DNA of 64,000 nt from Erigeron canadensis (GCF_010389155.1 NC_057761.1:59518587-59582586); one strand, 5' to 3'. Shown: positions 25,886 to 49,565, counted from the first letter of the stretch. The notes: generated by a model from the letters alone, not told the origin. Program-made: numbers and translations.

Positions 25886-26697
25886 CTCCCTCCGAAACGA
25901 CCTCTAACCATTTTGTAGGAAATATGGATCGAAACTTTGACTCTTTAATATCAAACTAACAAATTTTTTTATTCTTATCGATTTTTCTAGTTGGTATTAC
26001 CACAGTGACGACATCCAGCTGGACAGTATACATAATTCAAACCATGCATGTTTGATATGAAACTCAGAAATCTCAAAAACCTTGTCAATAATCTACTCTT
26101 ACAAATGTAAAAAATGAGATTAGAACCCAATTGTATTTCTCCAATATTTAAAACCTTACAAATGGGCCACTAATATCTAATTTAAAACCAAAAAAATACT
26201 CTCAATTATTTGAAATACACATCTACATATACAACTTAAAGCGTATATATGAAAATCTGATTTTTCATTACTTATTAACAACCGCTTGTTAACACTTAAA
26301 GACGTGAGAATTGGTCTAGAACTCATAAACTATCGAGTTAGTTCTCATTACTGGAGAGCTCGCCAACAATACGTGATTCTTTGACAATTGGTATTTTGTC
26401 TCACTGCCTCATTTTCCACGTTAAGAAATTAGTATAGTAGCAACTTAAAGATATAGATACCTAGATATGTAATTCAAATTAATTTTTTTTTTTTAAAAAA
26501 AACATATAATATATGCAAATTTCTCTTCCTATTTTTGAACCATAAGAAGCTAATAGCCTTTCTGTCTTGAAAAACTAATAAAATTTATATGTAATATAAA
26601 AAATAATAAAAAATAAAAAAATAATAAAATTTATATGTAATCTACTAAACTTATTAGTACAAATCTAACAATCATCCAAAAAATAAAAGTATACTTT

Positions 26698-26738
26698 AGC
26701 CCATGTAAAAAAACCCACTATAACACATCTTTAGCCCA
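26698..26738 (+). promoter_or_regulatory. Two site II-type motifs upstream of eS8
   Basis: agccca occurs at 26698-26703 and 26733-26738, the reverse complement of TGGGCT. Such site II elements, bound by TCP factors, are typical of plant ribosomal protein promoters and often work together with a telo box. They lie 255-295 bases before the start codon. Their use is inferred. Confidence 0.45.
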
Positions 26739-26879
26739 ATTATATTGACCGGTTGAGTAGCAATTTTGTCAGGCACTGTTCCTCGGTTCCTCCTGAGTCA
26801 TGACCCTTTTTTTTTTTGTAATGTTTGTTCTAGGGACTGAAATATCACTCACCCATAACAACAAGGATCAAAAGTATAA

Positions 26880-29626
<2,747 letters not shown>

Positions 29627-30636
29627 GCTTACCGTGTATGTTAATTTCTTCAACGTTGGGTCGTTTTAGTATGTTGGATGTTTTTGTGCTGTTTGGTTTA
29701 TTTATCTAGAGTTCTAGACCATGTTATAACTTGTTTTAGTTACATGTTTGGTGCAATCTGGGCATGAAGGTCATACAATTATCGGTTCCTTGCATAACTT
29801 TTGTTGTCTTGTATGACTGTCAATTCTAAGCTTGGCTTGGGCATGGTATTTTTGTTGAAAGTACCATGGGTATTATTATTCTGCCATCTTTTTGAGCCAT
29901 TTGGTGAAAAATGTCAAGGGTTATTTGAAATGCTCGTATCCCTTTCATAAATTTTTTATATTTTTGCCAATGGTTTGTCCCGTTTCTGATGCTAATTGAC
30001 TAATGCATGGATAATTATTAGAGCTGTTGTGAGTCAAAATGTGATTTAAAATGGCTTGAAAGGTGTTTTTGTGTGAAAAAGAATGAAATAGCCTTGAATA
30101 GAATCTGAAGAAAATCTATTTTTTAGAGCAATATGTTATCAATGCATCCATACACACTTACACAGGGTGTCCGATCCATTTGTTATCTATCATAAGATGT
30201 GTAAAACAATAAAACCTATGAAGATGATTCCTATTTTTAGATCAATATGTTATCAATGCATCCATACACAGGTGACACATTCTTTATTGAACACCCTTTT
30301 GTTGACACCTCTACCGATGCCAGACTCAGCATACTCAACACAGAACCAACCAAAACATATGATATCCCGTACCCTTGCTGAAAAAGGGCTATGGCCAACA
30401 ACATTTTGATAGCTACAATGAAAAGATCTCGTACTAAACAAGAAAAAACCATCTAAGCAACTTATCTATGATATATTAGACTACTTTCAAATAGTGACTA
30501 TATCAATTCTTTTGTCGCTAGCGTCAGTTTACTGTCACATTAACAATTTTAAACTAGAAGCCGCGTCATTTTGGTTGTCTCTTTTGTTTACACTCACATA
30601 CACATTGTGGCATACATACATGTATAATGATTGTAT

Positions 30637-32977
30637 TGTCACACCCCGCCCAGGGTGGGCTCTAAGCAGATGGTGACTTCTTGAAATCACAATCACAAAT
30701 TATAACAAACGACCTCTAAATTAGACGTTTTGAAATAATATTGATATAAAACCAAGATCTTACATGAAGTGTACAAGACTTATTCTAGAGTATCTACAAG
30801 ATGATTTAATAGAAATTCTAGAAAATCTTTATCCGTTAGTGAATGCATGTGTGACTCCCATAAAGCATGTTTCTTCTACTTATGCTCCGAGCATTTAATT
30901 TCCTGAGAATACACTAAAATACGTCAATATAAAGTTAGTGAGTTAATAGGTTTTTGATAAAGTTTTATGCGGACCCCGAGACCTGACCATAGCTTACCAC
31001 AATGTCATAAATAGTTTCTAAAACGTTTTGAAAAGAATTCCCGTAATTGCCTTATGTATACAGGTTTAGATTTTCATTTTCAAAGTATTTGTCATACACT
31101 GAATTGTAGTGCCTCGCACTATGATGTTTTTAAGATTTTATCCGTAAAATATTATACATAGGCAATGGTCAAATAGCTTGTCTTATATCTATAATAGAGT
31201 ATAAATAATTTGCAAATAGAGTATATCACAACATGTTTTCCAGAAAAACCGAGCACATAATTCCTTTTAGAGATTTTGGTGGACCACAAGAATTCAATAA
31301 TAAAGTAACGCATACAAATATCATAAGTAGTAGTTTCGTATATTATGCCTTAAGTGCCGATGCCTTAACGTATTGTTTACCAGCTTGTCTTGTATCCATA
31401 ATAGAGTATAAATAATTTGCAAATAGAGTATATCACAACATGTTTTCCAGAAAAACCGAGCACATAATTCCTTTTAGAGATTTTGGTGGACCATAAGAAT
31501 TCAATGATAAAGTAACGCATACAAATATCATAAGTAGTAGTTTCGTATACTATGCCTTGAGTGCCGATGCCTTAACGTATTGTTTACCCCTCTAGTAGTG
31601 TTTCACTCAAACACTAGTTCAAATATTATATGCCCGTTTCCCAAGTTAGCATGACTAACTCGAGTAGAGGTGTCAACCCCGATAGTACTATCCATAATAT
31701 TCGCGCCTTTGTTTCACGACATCAAGATTCCAAGCGGATTTATGAGTGATTATTACATAGCCATACACAAACTATTTGTCACTTGTGTCTAATATAAGAG
31801 TAACCCATAATGGTTTAACAAGAAATTCTATGTAGCTCGTAGTTAAAATAGTAGTATATCACAATAGAGTAATAAAACATGTTTTGTATAACACAAATAA
31901 TATTGTAAAATGACCAAATATGTATTCTCATCCCAAAATAGTTTAAAAGAGTTTAAAGTGGGACTATGAACTCACCTCTAGCAACAGTGAAAATGATGAT
32001 GACCGAGAGAAAGTGATGACTAATGAGACAATGAATTCAGATTCACGATGTAACAAGATCAAAATATCCTTCCTAGCAAGAACTCCAAAACCATTAACCT
32101 TCAATTCCCTATGCTTGTGTTGCTTAAATTCCTTGATATCTTGTTATAGTGCTAAGATTACGTTAATTGAAGATTCATGATGATTGATGATGGTGTGGTT
32201 TGGAAATGAGACATATAGTGGCTATTTATAGTAAAAGGGTGAGGTGCTTGAGTTAATATGAAGCCGTGAGCTTCAAGTTGAATGGAGGGATATGTGTCAT
32301 CTTTTCCAAACTCTTGAATGGTGATAGTGATAATAGGAGGTGAATCAGCTACTTGTTGGGGGCTGTCGACATAGAGGGATGAGGAGGCTAAGAAGAATGT
32401 TTACAAATTTGTATTTGACTTTCTTTTCCTTGGAGCCGAAGGGTTGTGTTTGACCTTTTATTTTATACGTACTCTAAATATATGTCCTGCTATCTATAAG
32501 TAAGTTTGACTATATCCATTCTTGTTCACATACTTACTGAGATCAATTTGGGTTAGATGAAATGGTACTTTAAGAAGAAAATTTGTCATATAAAGTGCAA
32601 AGGTGATGGACTTGGTTAGAAGTAGATTTATAAAAGTAATCCTATCCATATTTTTCTTACTAACAATTGACTTGAACTAATGTAATTCAAATGATATATA
32701 TATATATATGTTTATGTACATGTCAAGTTTAAAAGGTGGCAACATGAGTTATAGGAAAGTCTTATTGATTCTAGTAAATTCTAAAAAGGCTGTTGACATA
32801 CTAGACACATTAGTCACTAAAATGATTTTATCAATTGTTAGTTAAAATATTGCTTTGTTTTTGTCATATGTCAATCATGTTTGTTAGAAATAGTTAATTT
32901 GTAAAACTAAGCGTTAAATACGTTAGAACATCTATGAAAAAGAAAAAAAAAACACCTCAAATATGTCCGTTGTCACA
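30637..32977. mobile_element. Candidate solo LTR or unclassified element
   Basis: TG at 30637 and CA at 32976-32977 are flanked by tgtat on each side (30632-30636 and 32978-32982), the arrangement expected for an integrated LTR. The interior has a TATA-like ctatttatag at about 32221 and a 207-bp tandem duplication. There is no coding sequence. The assignment rests on a short target duplication and on the LTR-like first bases. Confidence 0.3.
31175..31588. repeat. 207-bp unit, two tandem copies
   Basis: Copies at 31175-31381 and 31382-31588 differ at only a handful of bases (for example tatatct versus tgtatcc, cacaag versus cataag). Both contain acaacatgttttccagaaaa and end cgtattgtttacc. The near identity implies a recent duplication. 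It lies inside the candidate LTR. Confidence 0.9.
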
Positions 32978-33761
32978 TGTATATATATATATTCACACAC
33001 ATAACGAAGTTTGTCTCTCACTCGTCGCTTTCACAAAGAAAACACTCGAGCACCAGTGAAAAGGTGGTGCCAATGGTGTTTAAAAACCAACGAGACTGTT
33101 GGGAGAGATCATATAAAGATTCTACACTTATGATTAAACCTTAAGATTTAAATTAAAAACACAACCTTACATTTTAAATTTTAAGCAATAATCACCTCAG
33201 TCAAACTTCTCAACTCTATAATTAACTCATTTCAGTATCAACTTATTTTGTTTCAATTATGTTTATATATCTTAAAATTGTAAAAAAACATGTTTTATAC
33301 TATAATAATTAGTGGACTTCATGATATTTAGACCTAACCACACGTCTTAATGAAATCAACATGTTAACAAACATAATCTTTGGCATTATAAAATTACATG
33401 CGACAACCATCATGAATGAGTAGAACTTACTCCCATTGTATATTTGTATTACACGATTAATCGTATTACAAGATTAATCATTTATATCATTACCAAAGAA
33501 AAAAAATTAACCATTTATTCGCATGATAAAAGGTAATAAATAAATCAAGTCGGTAAGATGTAGTAATGGGCCTAAATAACCTTTACCAGGCCCCTAATGA
33601 CAAATTAGAGTTAGAGTAGGCTTAAAACAAGAATTTACACGCATACATATATTCTTGCATGTAAACCGCCATAACTAATAAGTCATTATTATTTTCACAC
33701 ATTCGTGTTTTCTTTTTTTCGTCTTTTTTGTTGTTGCTGTACGTAATCGTAAATTTACCCC

Positions 33762-36700
33762 ATGGAATCTGTTGACTGGAGGACTGACCTACCACCCGAT
33801 CAACGCATAAAAGTTGTCGATAAGATGTATGTTTCTACACTGTTAGATTTTTTATTTTTTATTTACATTATGATTTATGAGTATAGGGTTAGGTTAAACT
33901 GAGAATCATATAGCAAAAGTAAGAACTATATTTGTTGACAGTGGCTCGAAGTAGAAAAAAAAATAGTTTAAACTTTAAAGCATGTTGCATTACATGTTAT
34001 TTGATATGTTCCCATGTGAATAGTTCAACTATTTATTCGAAGCTATTTCGTTTTTCCAATTCTTAATTAATTTTACTTGAAGTTTGTATACACACGTTTG
34101 CAACTTTTTACTTGTATTTTAAATATTTGATTTCCTTTTTAGGTTTTTTTATGTGGAAATTGTATAAACTTTTGTAACTTTTTACGTGCAGTGCGACATG
34201 ATTTAAATGTTTTCATGGTTGTTGACTTTTTATGGTTTTTTTAAAATCCTTTCTCTCTCTATATAAGTACGTACGAGAACGGTAACCTTGCGGCGGTGAT
34301 GGAGGTGGCGGCGATGTAACGGCGGTGACGGAGACGGGTGGTGGCGGCGGCAGCGGCGAGCGGTGGTAGTGAAAGATATTGATGTAATGTGGCTATGATG
34401 TATGGTACATCATGCAATAGAATGTGTACATTGTTGAAACTTAAAATCAATATTGAAATTTTAAGTTCAATGTTGATAATCAAAAGCGAATTTGCTTTAT
34501 AATATAGTATATAGATATGTATATAAGTTGTTTATGAAGTTTAATATGTCATGGCTTTATAATATAATACACAGATATATTCTCTTAACACTAAGTTTTT
34601 CAATCTAACAAACATATGTTTTTCATGTAGAATCAATACCCTGATGAAGACTTGCAGTGGACTGGAGAAGCCGCATCAACTCAGGGATATGGCTATCATG
34701 TGTGAGGAGAAGATTTATGCTCATGCAAAAAGCAAAGTTTGTACATTTGTGACTCTTTTTTGTTAGGGATATAAGTGTTTGGTAATGTGTTCAACATTAA
34801 CTCATTAGTCCAATCTATTGTGTGTACTCAACTCTCAAATATTGTTATTGTATTCATTGGTGAAATTTTTATTAATGTGGCTTCTGGGTAAGTTGCCGCA
34901 TGGCATCAATATAAGTTGGCACGTTAGCTAAACACCGGTGGAAGGAAAGCTTGAAAATTTGATAGAGGTTGAATACACATTATAGATTTTGGGTTATAGT
35001 TAACACTATTTGCTATTCCAATAACGCTAATATATCTTTCGTGAGTAGTTTTGTGACATAATGTTGTGTGATTTGGTTTTGCAGAATGATTATATTCATA
35101 CAATAGGTACAAAGCTGCAGAAGATTTGTCAGAAGTTTAAAGCTACTGGTAATCCAGAGAATCCCTCTGATCCAGGTAAATTCCACATATTGCAACCATC
35201 TCAGAAGTGATAGATTGCTTAAGATACTTGTATATTGAAGGTTTTGGTAGGTGTCGTACCTCAAGCAACTACGATGCTAATACATAAAATTTTGCAGTGT
35301 TGGATGGAACGAGAATCACATTATTACAAATAACATAATTCCAGTCATTATAAAGTCTTTCATCTCTAATGTAATCTGATAATGCAAACAAAAATTCATT
35401 TAGCAACTACATTATATTGAGCTTGATCATAACATTTTGTCTTTTTGGTTGTTCCACAAGGTATAGGCTCTGAGGGCATGCAACAAGCCCACAATCAAGG
35501 TCAACCACCTCATGTTCCTGGACAGTTTAATCATCCTCAAGCTGGTAATCAGATTTTGCCGCATAACATTCACATGAATATTGCTTCTTCGTCTGGATTG
35601 CAACCTAGCAGAAGCATGTCACTGTCTACCGTTCCGAATAATTCCACCGAAAACTCAAGCTTGCAGAACATTCAGAACATTCAGAACATGTCAATTATGG
35701 CAAACACTTACACCCAAAATTCAAGCTTGCAGAACATTCAGAACATGTCTATTATGCGAGATATTTCCAGCCATAATTCAAGCTTGCAGAACATGCCTAT
35801 TATGCCAGATATTGCCAGCCATAATTCAAGCTTGCAGAACATTCAGAAAATGACTATGGGCCAAAGTATACGAATACCTTCTACTATTAATACAATTAAA
35901 AGGCAGATACCAGGTAGTCAGCAGCAATCTCAAAACTCGCAGCATCATCGTGATAAACAGCAGTTGCATCAGATTGCAAATCAGCAGTTCCAGCAGAATA
36001 TTGATACAACCTCGGTGCAGTCACACATTCAGCAGCAGAATTTGATGCAGCCAACTTATTTCCAGCCATCCCAACAATATATGCAGCCTACAACAATACA
36101 TGCATCTTGTGTCTCTAATTCTCAACAAAATCAGCAACCTATTTTTTTACAATCAGGCCAGCCTGTGATTCAATACCATCAACAGTCAGGCATCAAACAA
36201 GATATACAACAGAAAGCTACTTTTTTAGAATCGGTTCAGCCTGTAATTCAACACCATCAACAGTCAGTCATAAAACAAGAAAGGCAGCAGCCACAACATC
36301 CACCATTGATGGGCCAGCAGAATAATCTTTCCAATATACAGCAGAACTCAATTGTCCAACGCAACAACTTGTCTGTCTATCATCAGCAACATTTGGGCCC
36401 TCAAAGTAGTCAGAATAGACAGCAGCACCAGTTAGTCGGTACTCAATCTGGTAATTCCGCCATGCTGAACAATCAGTATTCAGCACGTCTGGTTCAGTCA
36501 ATGCAAAGTCAAAGGTTACAAGAGCAGGCAATTCCACAGATACAATCAGGACAGTTGTATCACCAATCAAATATTAAACCAGAGGTAAACATGTCACAAG
36601 GAGATATGCAGCAGAGGCTTCCAACATCACAAGATTTACAGCAGCAAAATGTATTGAATCAGCAGCAACAGCTTTCCCAACAACAAAGAGCCATGCCAGA

Positions 36701-39700
36701 GACTTCATCAAGTAAGTCATAAACACACATATTAATTTTTAGTTTTATATTATATATATATATATATTTTTATTTTAAGCTAAAACAGATGATAATAATC
36801 TGTAATAGATTAATTTTAAGATCTGAAAACACAATGTGTGTATATATGTATTCAGCTACATGTAAACATGTGATTCAGATTTGTGTTGGGTGGAAGGAAA
36901 CCACCGAATCTAAATGTGTTGGTCAATAACTAGTTGATATGGCACATAGTCATATCACCTGCTTCTTGTGATGTTCTTCTTATATAAAATCATCATATGG
37001 GGTAAATCAACCCTTTACCCAAAAAAAAAGGTGAAGTGTAGTAAAAGTTGTGGTGAATTCATCTGGTTCGTTGCAAGGTCGTTCATTTGGACCTCCATCA
37101 CCATCATTCTGCTCCTGATGCTTTGCTGATGCAAGTTGTGTCTCCATTTCTTCCTTTTCTTCTCTAATCAAATTCTTTTGCTCTTCTGCTTGGAGGGTTG
37201 ATATGTGTTCCATCATCAACTGCGTCTTTCTCAATCGTGGGTTTGAACAAGAGCGTCTTCATCAAGTTCTAGTTCTAATTGCTTCATATGCTGGCCACAG
37301 ACGGCTCCTCAGTGTTATTCTCATGAACAAGCCTGTCCACTGTTTGTATAAGCTCTTTACATGATGACATGGCAACAAGAATTCTTAAATCTTTGTCAGC
37401 TGAATTAATTGTCCCCTCCTCCGCTTCAATGCATGAAGCTTTTCTCATACCTAGAAAGGATATGCTCTACACTCTGATTAGTAGAAGACGAAGCACCAGT
37501 GGAGAATTCTTGTAGAGTTTGTCGTGGGCGGAGAAAACAATGACTGACGATGTTAGAAAAGGGAAAGATGGCATGTGCTTTTTTACACAAACCTGATCTT
37601 ACTTTCGAAAATCTCACTTGTCTGCTGCTCTTGTCTTTGATCAGCTTCGTTTCCAGCTTTCTTTGCCCCATTTCAATCCCATCTTAGTGCCTATTAAGTG
37701 CCCCTGTGGGTGTTAAACATCCGCCACCACTTCAATTAGTTTGAGCCATGTAATCAGCCACCCTGGGATTCGGGTTGCTTCTTCTCGATCCACTCTCTTG
37801 ATTAACAGCTCATTAGAATCGGGTGTTCCAAAAGTTTAAGTTAATCAACTTTTCTCAACTTGTCCTTTGTCAACTCTATTACTTTGGACATCTAGAGAGA
37901 TCGTTCCTATCTTTTACTACTTGTATATATCAATGGTACAATGAAAATGATGATCTGAATATATACATCAAATTTATATGAGATGATATCTACTTAATCC
38001 CTGCATTGATCATTAACTGCTAATTAATTAAAAGGTCCCCCGAGTTACTTGTTTATCCCTTTTTTAGGATACTCTGCATATGTGTGTGTATGTAATACAG
38101 TAGCATTTAATTCCATTGAATGATTTTCTGAAAGCAAGCTTAATTGTAATGATGAATTCATAGCTTCAATTTTCTATTTTGTAGTACCGGTCGATCCAGT
38201 ATCTACAACAGGAGTTCTAAACAGTGGAGATTGGCAAGAGGAGGCGTATCAAAAGGTGTGTTCATGAAAAAATATTTACTCATTTTTGATCTGATAGTAC
38301 GTTAAATAACATCTATGCTTGATGACCTATCGTTTGAACTGGTATAAGTCTTACTCTTAAGTACTCACAAATAATAATGTACTCGTACTATATATATGGT
38401 AGATGACACTCAATATGCTCATAGAGTAATATATTCATGTGTGTGTGTGTGTGTGTCTTCACTTCGTATTGGTTACCCCTATGCATGGCTATAAAACTTC
38501 GATTTGGGTTTCAGAATTATCAAACTTTGATGGTAAAGCTTTTAGCCCACTCGTGTACTTTATAGTACATAAAAGATGTTTCTGCTTTTAAAGACATGTG
38601 ATACTATAATAGTATAATTCTACTTTGCAGATAAAAACAGCAAAGGATAAGTATATGCCATGGTTTGCGCAAAAACTCCGGAAGTTTATGCATGATTTAA
38701 ATATTCTCCAGCATGATTTTGAACCTCAGAAACCACCGAGTAAGCAATTTATGGATCTGCAAAAGTATAAACAAATGTTGGAAAATTTCATGAAATTTCT
38801 ACTAGTCTCCAAGACCAATATACCTCCCAACTATAAAGAAAACTTGGGTAAGATTGAAAGTTTCATGTCTAGATTTTTAAGCAAACGTGGGGTCACGCGG
38901 CAGCAGCAACCACTCATTGCACCACATATAAATTCTCCGCACCAATTACAGCAGACACAAAATCATTTGACACAAGTACAGCCACATGAAAATCAGATTC
39001 CCTCTCAGATGCAATCGGTTGATTCACAGCATAGTAATATGTCTGGATTGCAGAACAACAATATGGATTTTCGGCAGCCAACTTCCAACATGCTTCAACC
39101 TCACCAGTTAAAGCAAATTCAAGATCGTGAAATGCAGCGACAACAACTTCTGCATGAACAAATTATATTCAACCAGCAGCATCAGCTCCATCCACGAACA
39201 AAGCAGCAGCAGCAACCTAACAGAAATCAGATTACTAATGGTAAAGAGTTAGAAGTTAGACAGCAGACTGGAATTAAGTCACAGCCTATAAAGCAGCAAA
39301 AACTCTCGGGATATCAGCAACAGTTTCCATCTTCATCTGCACAGATTGACAAGCAAAACTTGCTGAATTCTGCAACTAAATCCGGCACAGCTTTGCAATA
39401 TGCAAACTCACTGATTATGGTGTCATCTCCATCAACCCCATATACGTCTCACAGGCCAATAAAATCTAAGAAAGTTAATTATGGTAATTCGTCACTTTCT
39501 AATGCTGCTGGGAATGTTGGACATCAAACGACTGGTGTGACTTTACCCTCCCAACCTCTTGCTAATGCTACAACTGGAATATCAACCTCACCTTTGCTTT
39601 CAGAGTGCAAAGCTCCAGATGGAAACCACCATGGTTATGGTGCTTCAAAAGTTTATGAGACTTCAGCTGTAGTACCTCCAGAGGAAGGGCAGCCGTCTGC

Positions 39701-41644
39701 AGTACCCCATCCACGCACTCTGCCGAGACAAAATCAAGATGCTAGCTGCTTAGCGAGTACTATAGAAGATCCCATGGAGCACTTGCTCAGAGTGGTCAGT
39801 AATCACTAAACTATCTACTTGCCTGGTGTATAACTACAGGTTGGCAAATGGGTTATAACTAGTACTTTGTGCTGGTCGATACGGGTGGGGTGGTTCTATT
39901 AAAAAAACCTCCTATCCAGATTTAAAAAAAAAATATTACATGCATTAGAAATACACATTAGGTTGTATCTTCTTTTCTGCTATTTTTCGTTTAACCAATT
40001 AGTGATAAATTTTAACCCGAATGCACCCAATTATGACTAAATGATTGTCGCCTATATGTATAACATAAGAATGATGTTTTTTTTTTTTGTTTTTCTTTAC
40101 TTGTTATCATTGCTTATAACTTGCATTGGGTAAATTTATCTTCTGATGAACCAAATTATATGGTTAACATGTTGTTTTATCTTTGCTTCATAGGTGAAGT
40201 CTATGTCACCAAAATCCTTGACTTCTGCTGTCAGCGACATTAGTTCAGCCTTAAGTACGATTGATAGCATTGTGGAAGCTGATCCAGGTGATGGATCAAT
40301 AGGTGAAGACTTAGCTGCCATGACAAAATCTCATCTCCAAAGACCTTTTGCTTCAAAGTGGGAGGCCACCGCAACTTCTACCATGAAAAGGCCTCGGATT
40401 GAGGTATTATATCTTCAGTATGAAATCTAGTGTACATATTCCTAAGTTATACATGGAAGCTATAGCTAGGATTTCAACCCATACTTAGACATGACTCTAT
40501 GTGGGTTGTGTTTAACTTAAAATTGGTAATATGGGTTTTAAAAAAGAAAATTAAGCTAAAACGATAACGAGTAAAATAGGTTGAAGCCCAAAGTGTTGGT
40601 AACCTTCTTATTTTAATCAACAAATTTGGTTGTTAATGTAATTATATTGTTATTGCAGAGGAGGCATCCCCTTTTGGATGAAATAAGAGAGATAAATCAA
40701 GGACTTATAGATACGGTGGTTGATATTACCCAGGAAGATGATGTTGATCCAGCTACAGCTCTAGGAGTCGGTAAAGGAATTGTCGTTAAGTGCTCATTTA
40801 GCACTGTAGCTCTTGATCCAAACCTCAAGTCACAATATGCTTCAGAATCGGTATGTTACTCAACCTCAGACATTATTTGTATGCTAGAGCCTATTGGTAG
40901 CAATTGGGCACGTTGGTTTGGGTTCAAGTTATGTGAATGCTCTCTGGATTCAGAGGGGTTTGGTTAACCATTGACCCGGTTTTAAGATTTGGTGTAATAA
41001 GTGTGTCAAATATGATTCTAAAAAATCTTTTTAGAATAGTAAAGTTTCTTTTTTCATTTTTCATACGAGTAGTAAAATGACTTATATACATCAGCAATAC
41101 ACTTTGGGCGATCTTAACCCATTTGCTGTGCTCCGTTGTTTAGCTATGCCTTTTACTTAACATCTGACCCATTAGACATCATTATTTTGTGCAGTCACCT
41201 ATACAACCATTGCGATTGCTTGTTCCTGCAACTTATCCAAATTGCTCCCCGTTACTCTTGGATGAGTTTCCCGATGAAGTCAGGTAAAAAATATTTGATT
41301 ATCACAAAAAATCATGCATGTGGTCTTTTAATTATTTATGCTTTTCAAAACAAGCATATTTATCCTTAATATTGATCAGATACATGCCTAGATTGTAATT
41401 TGGATATATGACATAACATTTGTTTCCATTGTACAGCAAAGAATGTGATGATCTTTCACTCAGAGTCAAGTGTCAGTTCCGTAGTAGCGTGGAAAGGTTT
41501 AAACACCCAGTGTCACTTTCGGAGATGGTAAGGGCTTGGAATGCTTGTGCTCGAATTGTTATTATGGAGTACGCGCAAAAAAGTGGTGGAGGTACATTCA
41601 CCTCAAAATATGGAGCCTGGAAGGACTGCCTTACTACTGCATAA
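33762..41644 (+). CDS. MED15A: Mediator complex subunit 15a-like (KIX coactivator)
   Basis: Tail-module subunit of Mediator, linking DNA-bound activators to RNA polymerase II in the nucleus. Ten exons join in frame to 1148 residues: 33762-33826, 34631-34736, 35085-35175, 35461-36711, 38185-38255, 38631-39794, 40194-40403, 40659-40850, 41195-41283, 41437-41644. Exons 1-3 encode a KIX domain (about residues 5-75; WRTDLPPDQR, then EKPHQLRDMAIMCEEKIYA), the activator-binding surface. Residues 88-505 and much of exon 6 are Gln/Asn-rich and disordered. GDWQEEAYQKIK bridges exons 5 and 6, as in plant MED15. The C-terminal part has the conserved MSPKSLTSAVSDI and ends AWNACARIVIMEYAQKSGGG and so on. 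Arabidopsis MED15a is longer (about 1335 residues); the shortfall is mostly in the Q-rich region. The start is the first ATG before the KIX sequence. Confidence 0.92.
35650..35860 (+). repeat. Coding minisatellite in MED15 exon 4
   Basis: A motif translated roughly as NSSLQNIQNMSIM, with a short linker, is repeated four times (residues about 150-220 of the protein), encoded by near-identical DNA beginning attcaagcttgcagaac. Unit lengths vary by multiples of three, so the frame is kept. Such units are prone to length change between individuals. Confidence 0.8.
37007..37671 (-). pseudogene. Decayed MIKC-type MADS-box copy inside MED15 intron 4
   Basis: On the minus strand the first 34 residues read as a MADS domain start (MGQRKLETKLIKDKSSRQVR, then FSKVRSGLCKKAHA), followed after frame damage by an I-region-like stretch (SVEHILSRYEK), then in other frames KELIQTVDRLVHENN, LELELDEDALVQ and finally a K-domain stretch RKTQLMMEHISTLQAEEQ. 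The order is that of a MIKC MADS protein, nearest by eye to the FLC/MAF type. Parts that are normally separated by introns are contiguous here, which suggests a processed (retro) copy. At least three frame changes and internal stops exclude function. It is antisense to the host MED15 transcript. No poly(A) tail or target duplication was found, so retroposition is inferred. Confidence 0.75.
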
Positions 41645-42586
41645 ATATGTATATCTACAATTTATACTGTACATTTTAACAGATGTTGATATTGTGTCTT
41701 GAAGAGTTGAAGTGAAGACACAATCTAGTATTTGTTTTTTTTTTTTTCTTTTGTAATTATACATGCATATAAAAAAGGTTTATTTAAGTCAATCTTTAAT
41801 TTATTTACCAACATGTTGGCTGTATTCATAAAAATTGTAAAAATCTGGATAATGTAATGTTTGACCGGTTAAGACCTCGAAACATATGTGAAAGGCAATG
41901 TCTTCATTCATTTAAACATTACATATACGTTCTTGAATTATTTCTTATAAATACATAAGGCGTTACATTTTTTCTTTCTTTACTTACATACATAATAATT
42001 AAGTTGAGTATGTGAATTAGTTCATGGTAAGAATGATTATTAACGAAAAGAATGAAATTGGCATCTACATGGCGAAATGATTTAATGCTAATTTATCATA
42101 CAATTGTTGTGGATTAACATTATTTACGTTGTTTTGCCAATATAAAATAGTTATATAGTACTATAGCATCTTCCTTTTACTCCTGTTTGTAATATAATTT
42201 CTCGTTAGCTTTTTTTTTTATCAATAAAATACCATTATTAAATGTTTTAAAAAAAATTATTAACTATCATAAAATTTAAAAATGACTTTGATATTCACAT
42301 AAACTACATGTCTACACATATGTACATTTTATAGCCTAAGATTTGTCTTTTAATATTTTTTTAATTAAATGAAATAATTAATAATAAAGGTTAAATAAAA
42401 ATAAAAAAACAAGAATGTAACTGGAAGATGTTTGAAGCAGGTACAATTGTACAAAGAAAATCATTGTCATCGTCACCCACCCACCAAAATATACTTGCAA
42501 CAAAATCCCCAATTCTTTGACTCCAAATTTCAAATTTGAATAAAAAGCTTGAAACTTTTTCAGAAATCAATCCCAATTCCCAAAGG
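41645..42586. other. Intergenic, MED15 3' end and SEC23 promoter
   Basis: AT-rich spacer of about 0.94 kb between the MED15 stop and the SEC23 start, both on the plus strand. No gene or transposon was recognised. An antisense frame at 42391-42717 overlaps SEC23 exon 1 and is a shadow. Confidence 0.6.

Positions 42587-49565
<6,979 letters not shown>

Larger units (their letters stand above)
29627..33761. other. Intergenic, repeat-rich
   Basis: The eS8 3' region is followed by an approximate duplication of a 45-bp sequence (caatatgttatcaatgcatc at about 30129 and 30243). From 30637 the sequence starts TGTCACACCCCGCCC, LTR-like. A possible partner end, CA followed by tgtat, is at 32977; tgtat also precedes 30637. 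This would give a 2.3-kb solo LTR or related element, but a five-base match can arise by chance. The 33.0-33.7 kb part is AT-rich and empty. Confidence 0.4.

Noticed and set aside
30237..30452. Hydrophobic minus-strand frame of 71 residues
   Set aside because: No homology recognised, no splice or promoter context, and it overlaps a partial local duplication.
34259..34483. Minus-strand frame and ggcggcgg-rich stretch
   Set aside because: It lies in MED15 intron 1 and is a GC-rich trinucleotide run, not a gene.
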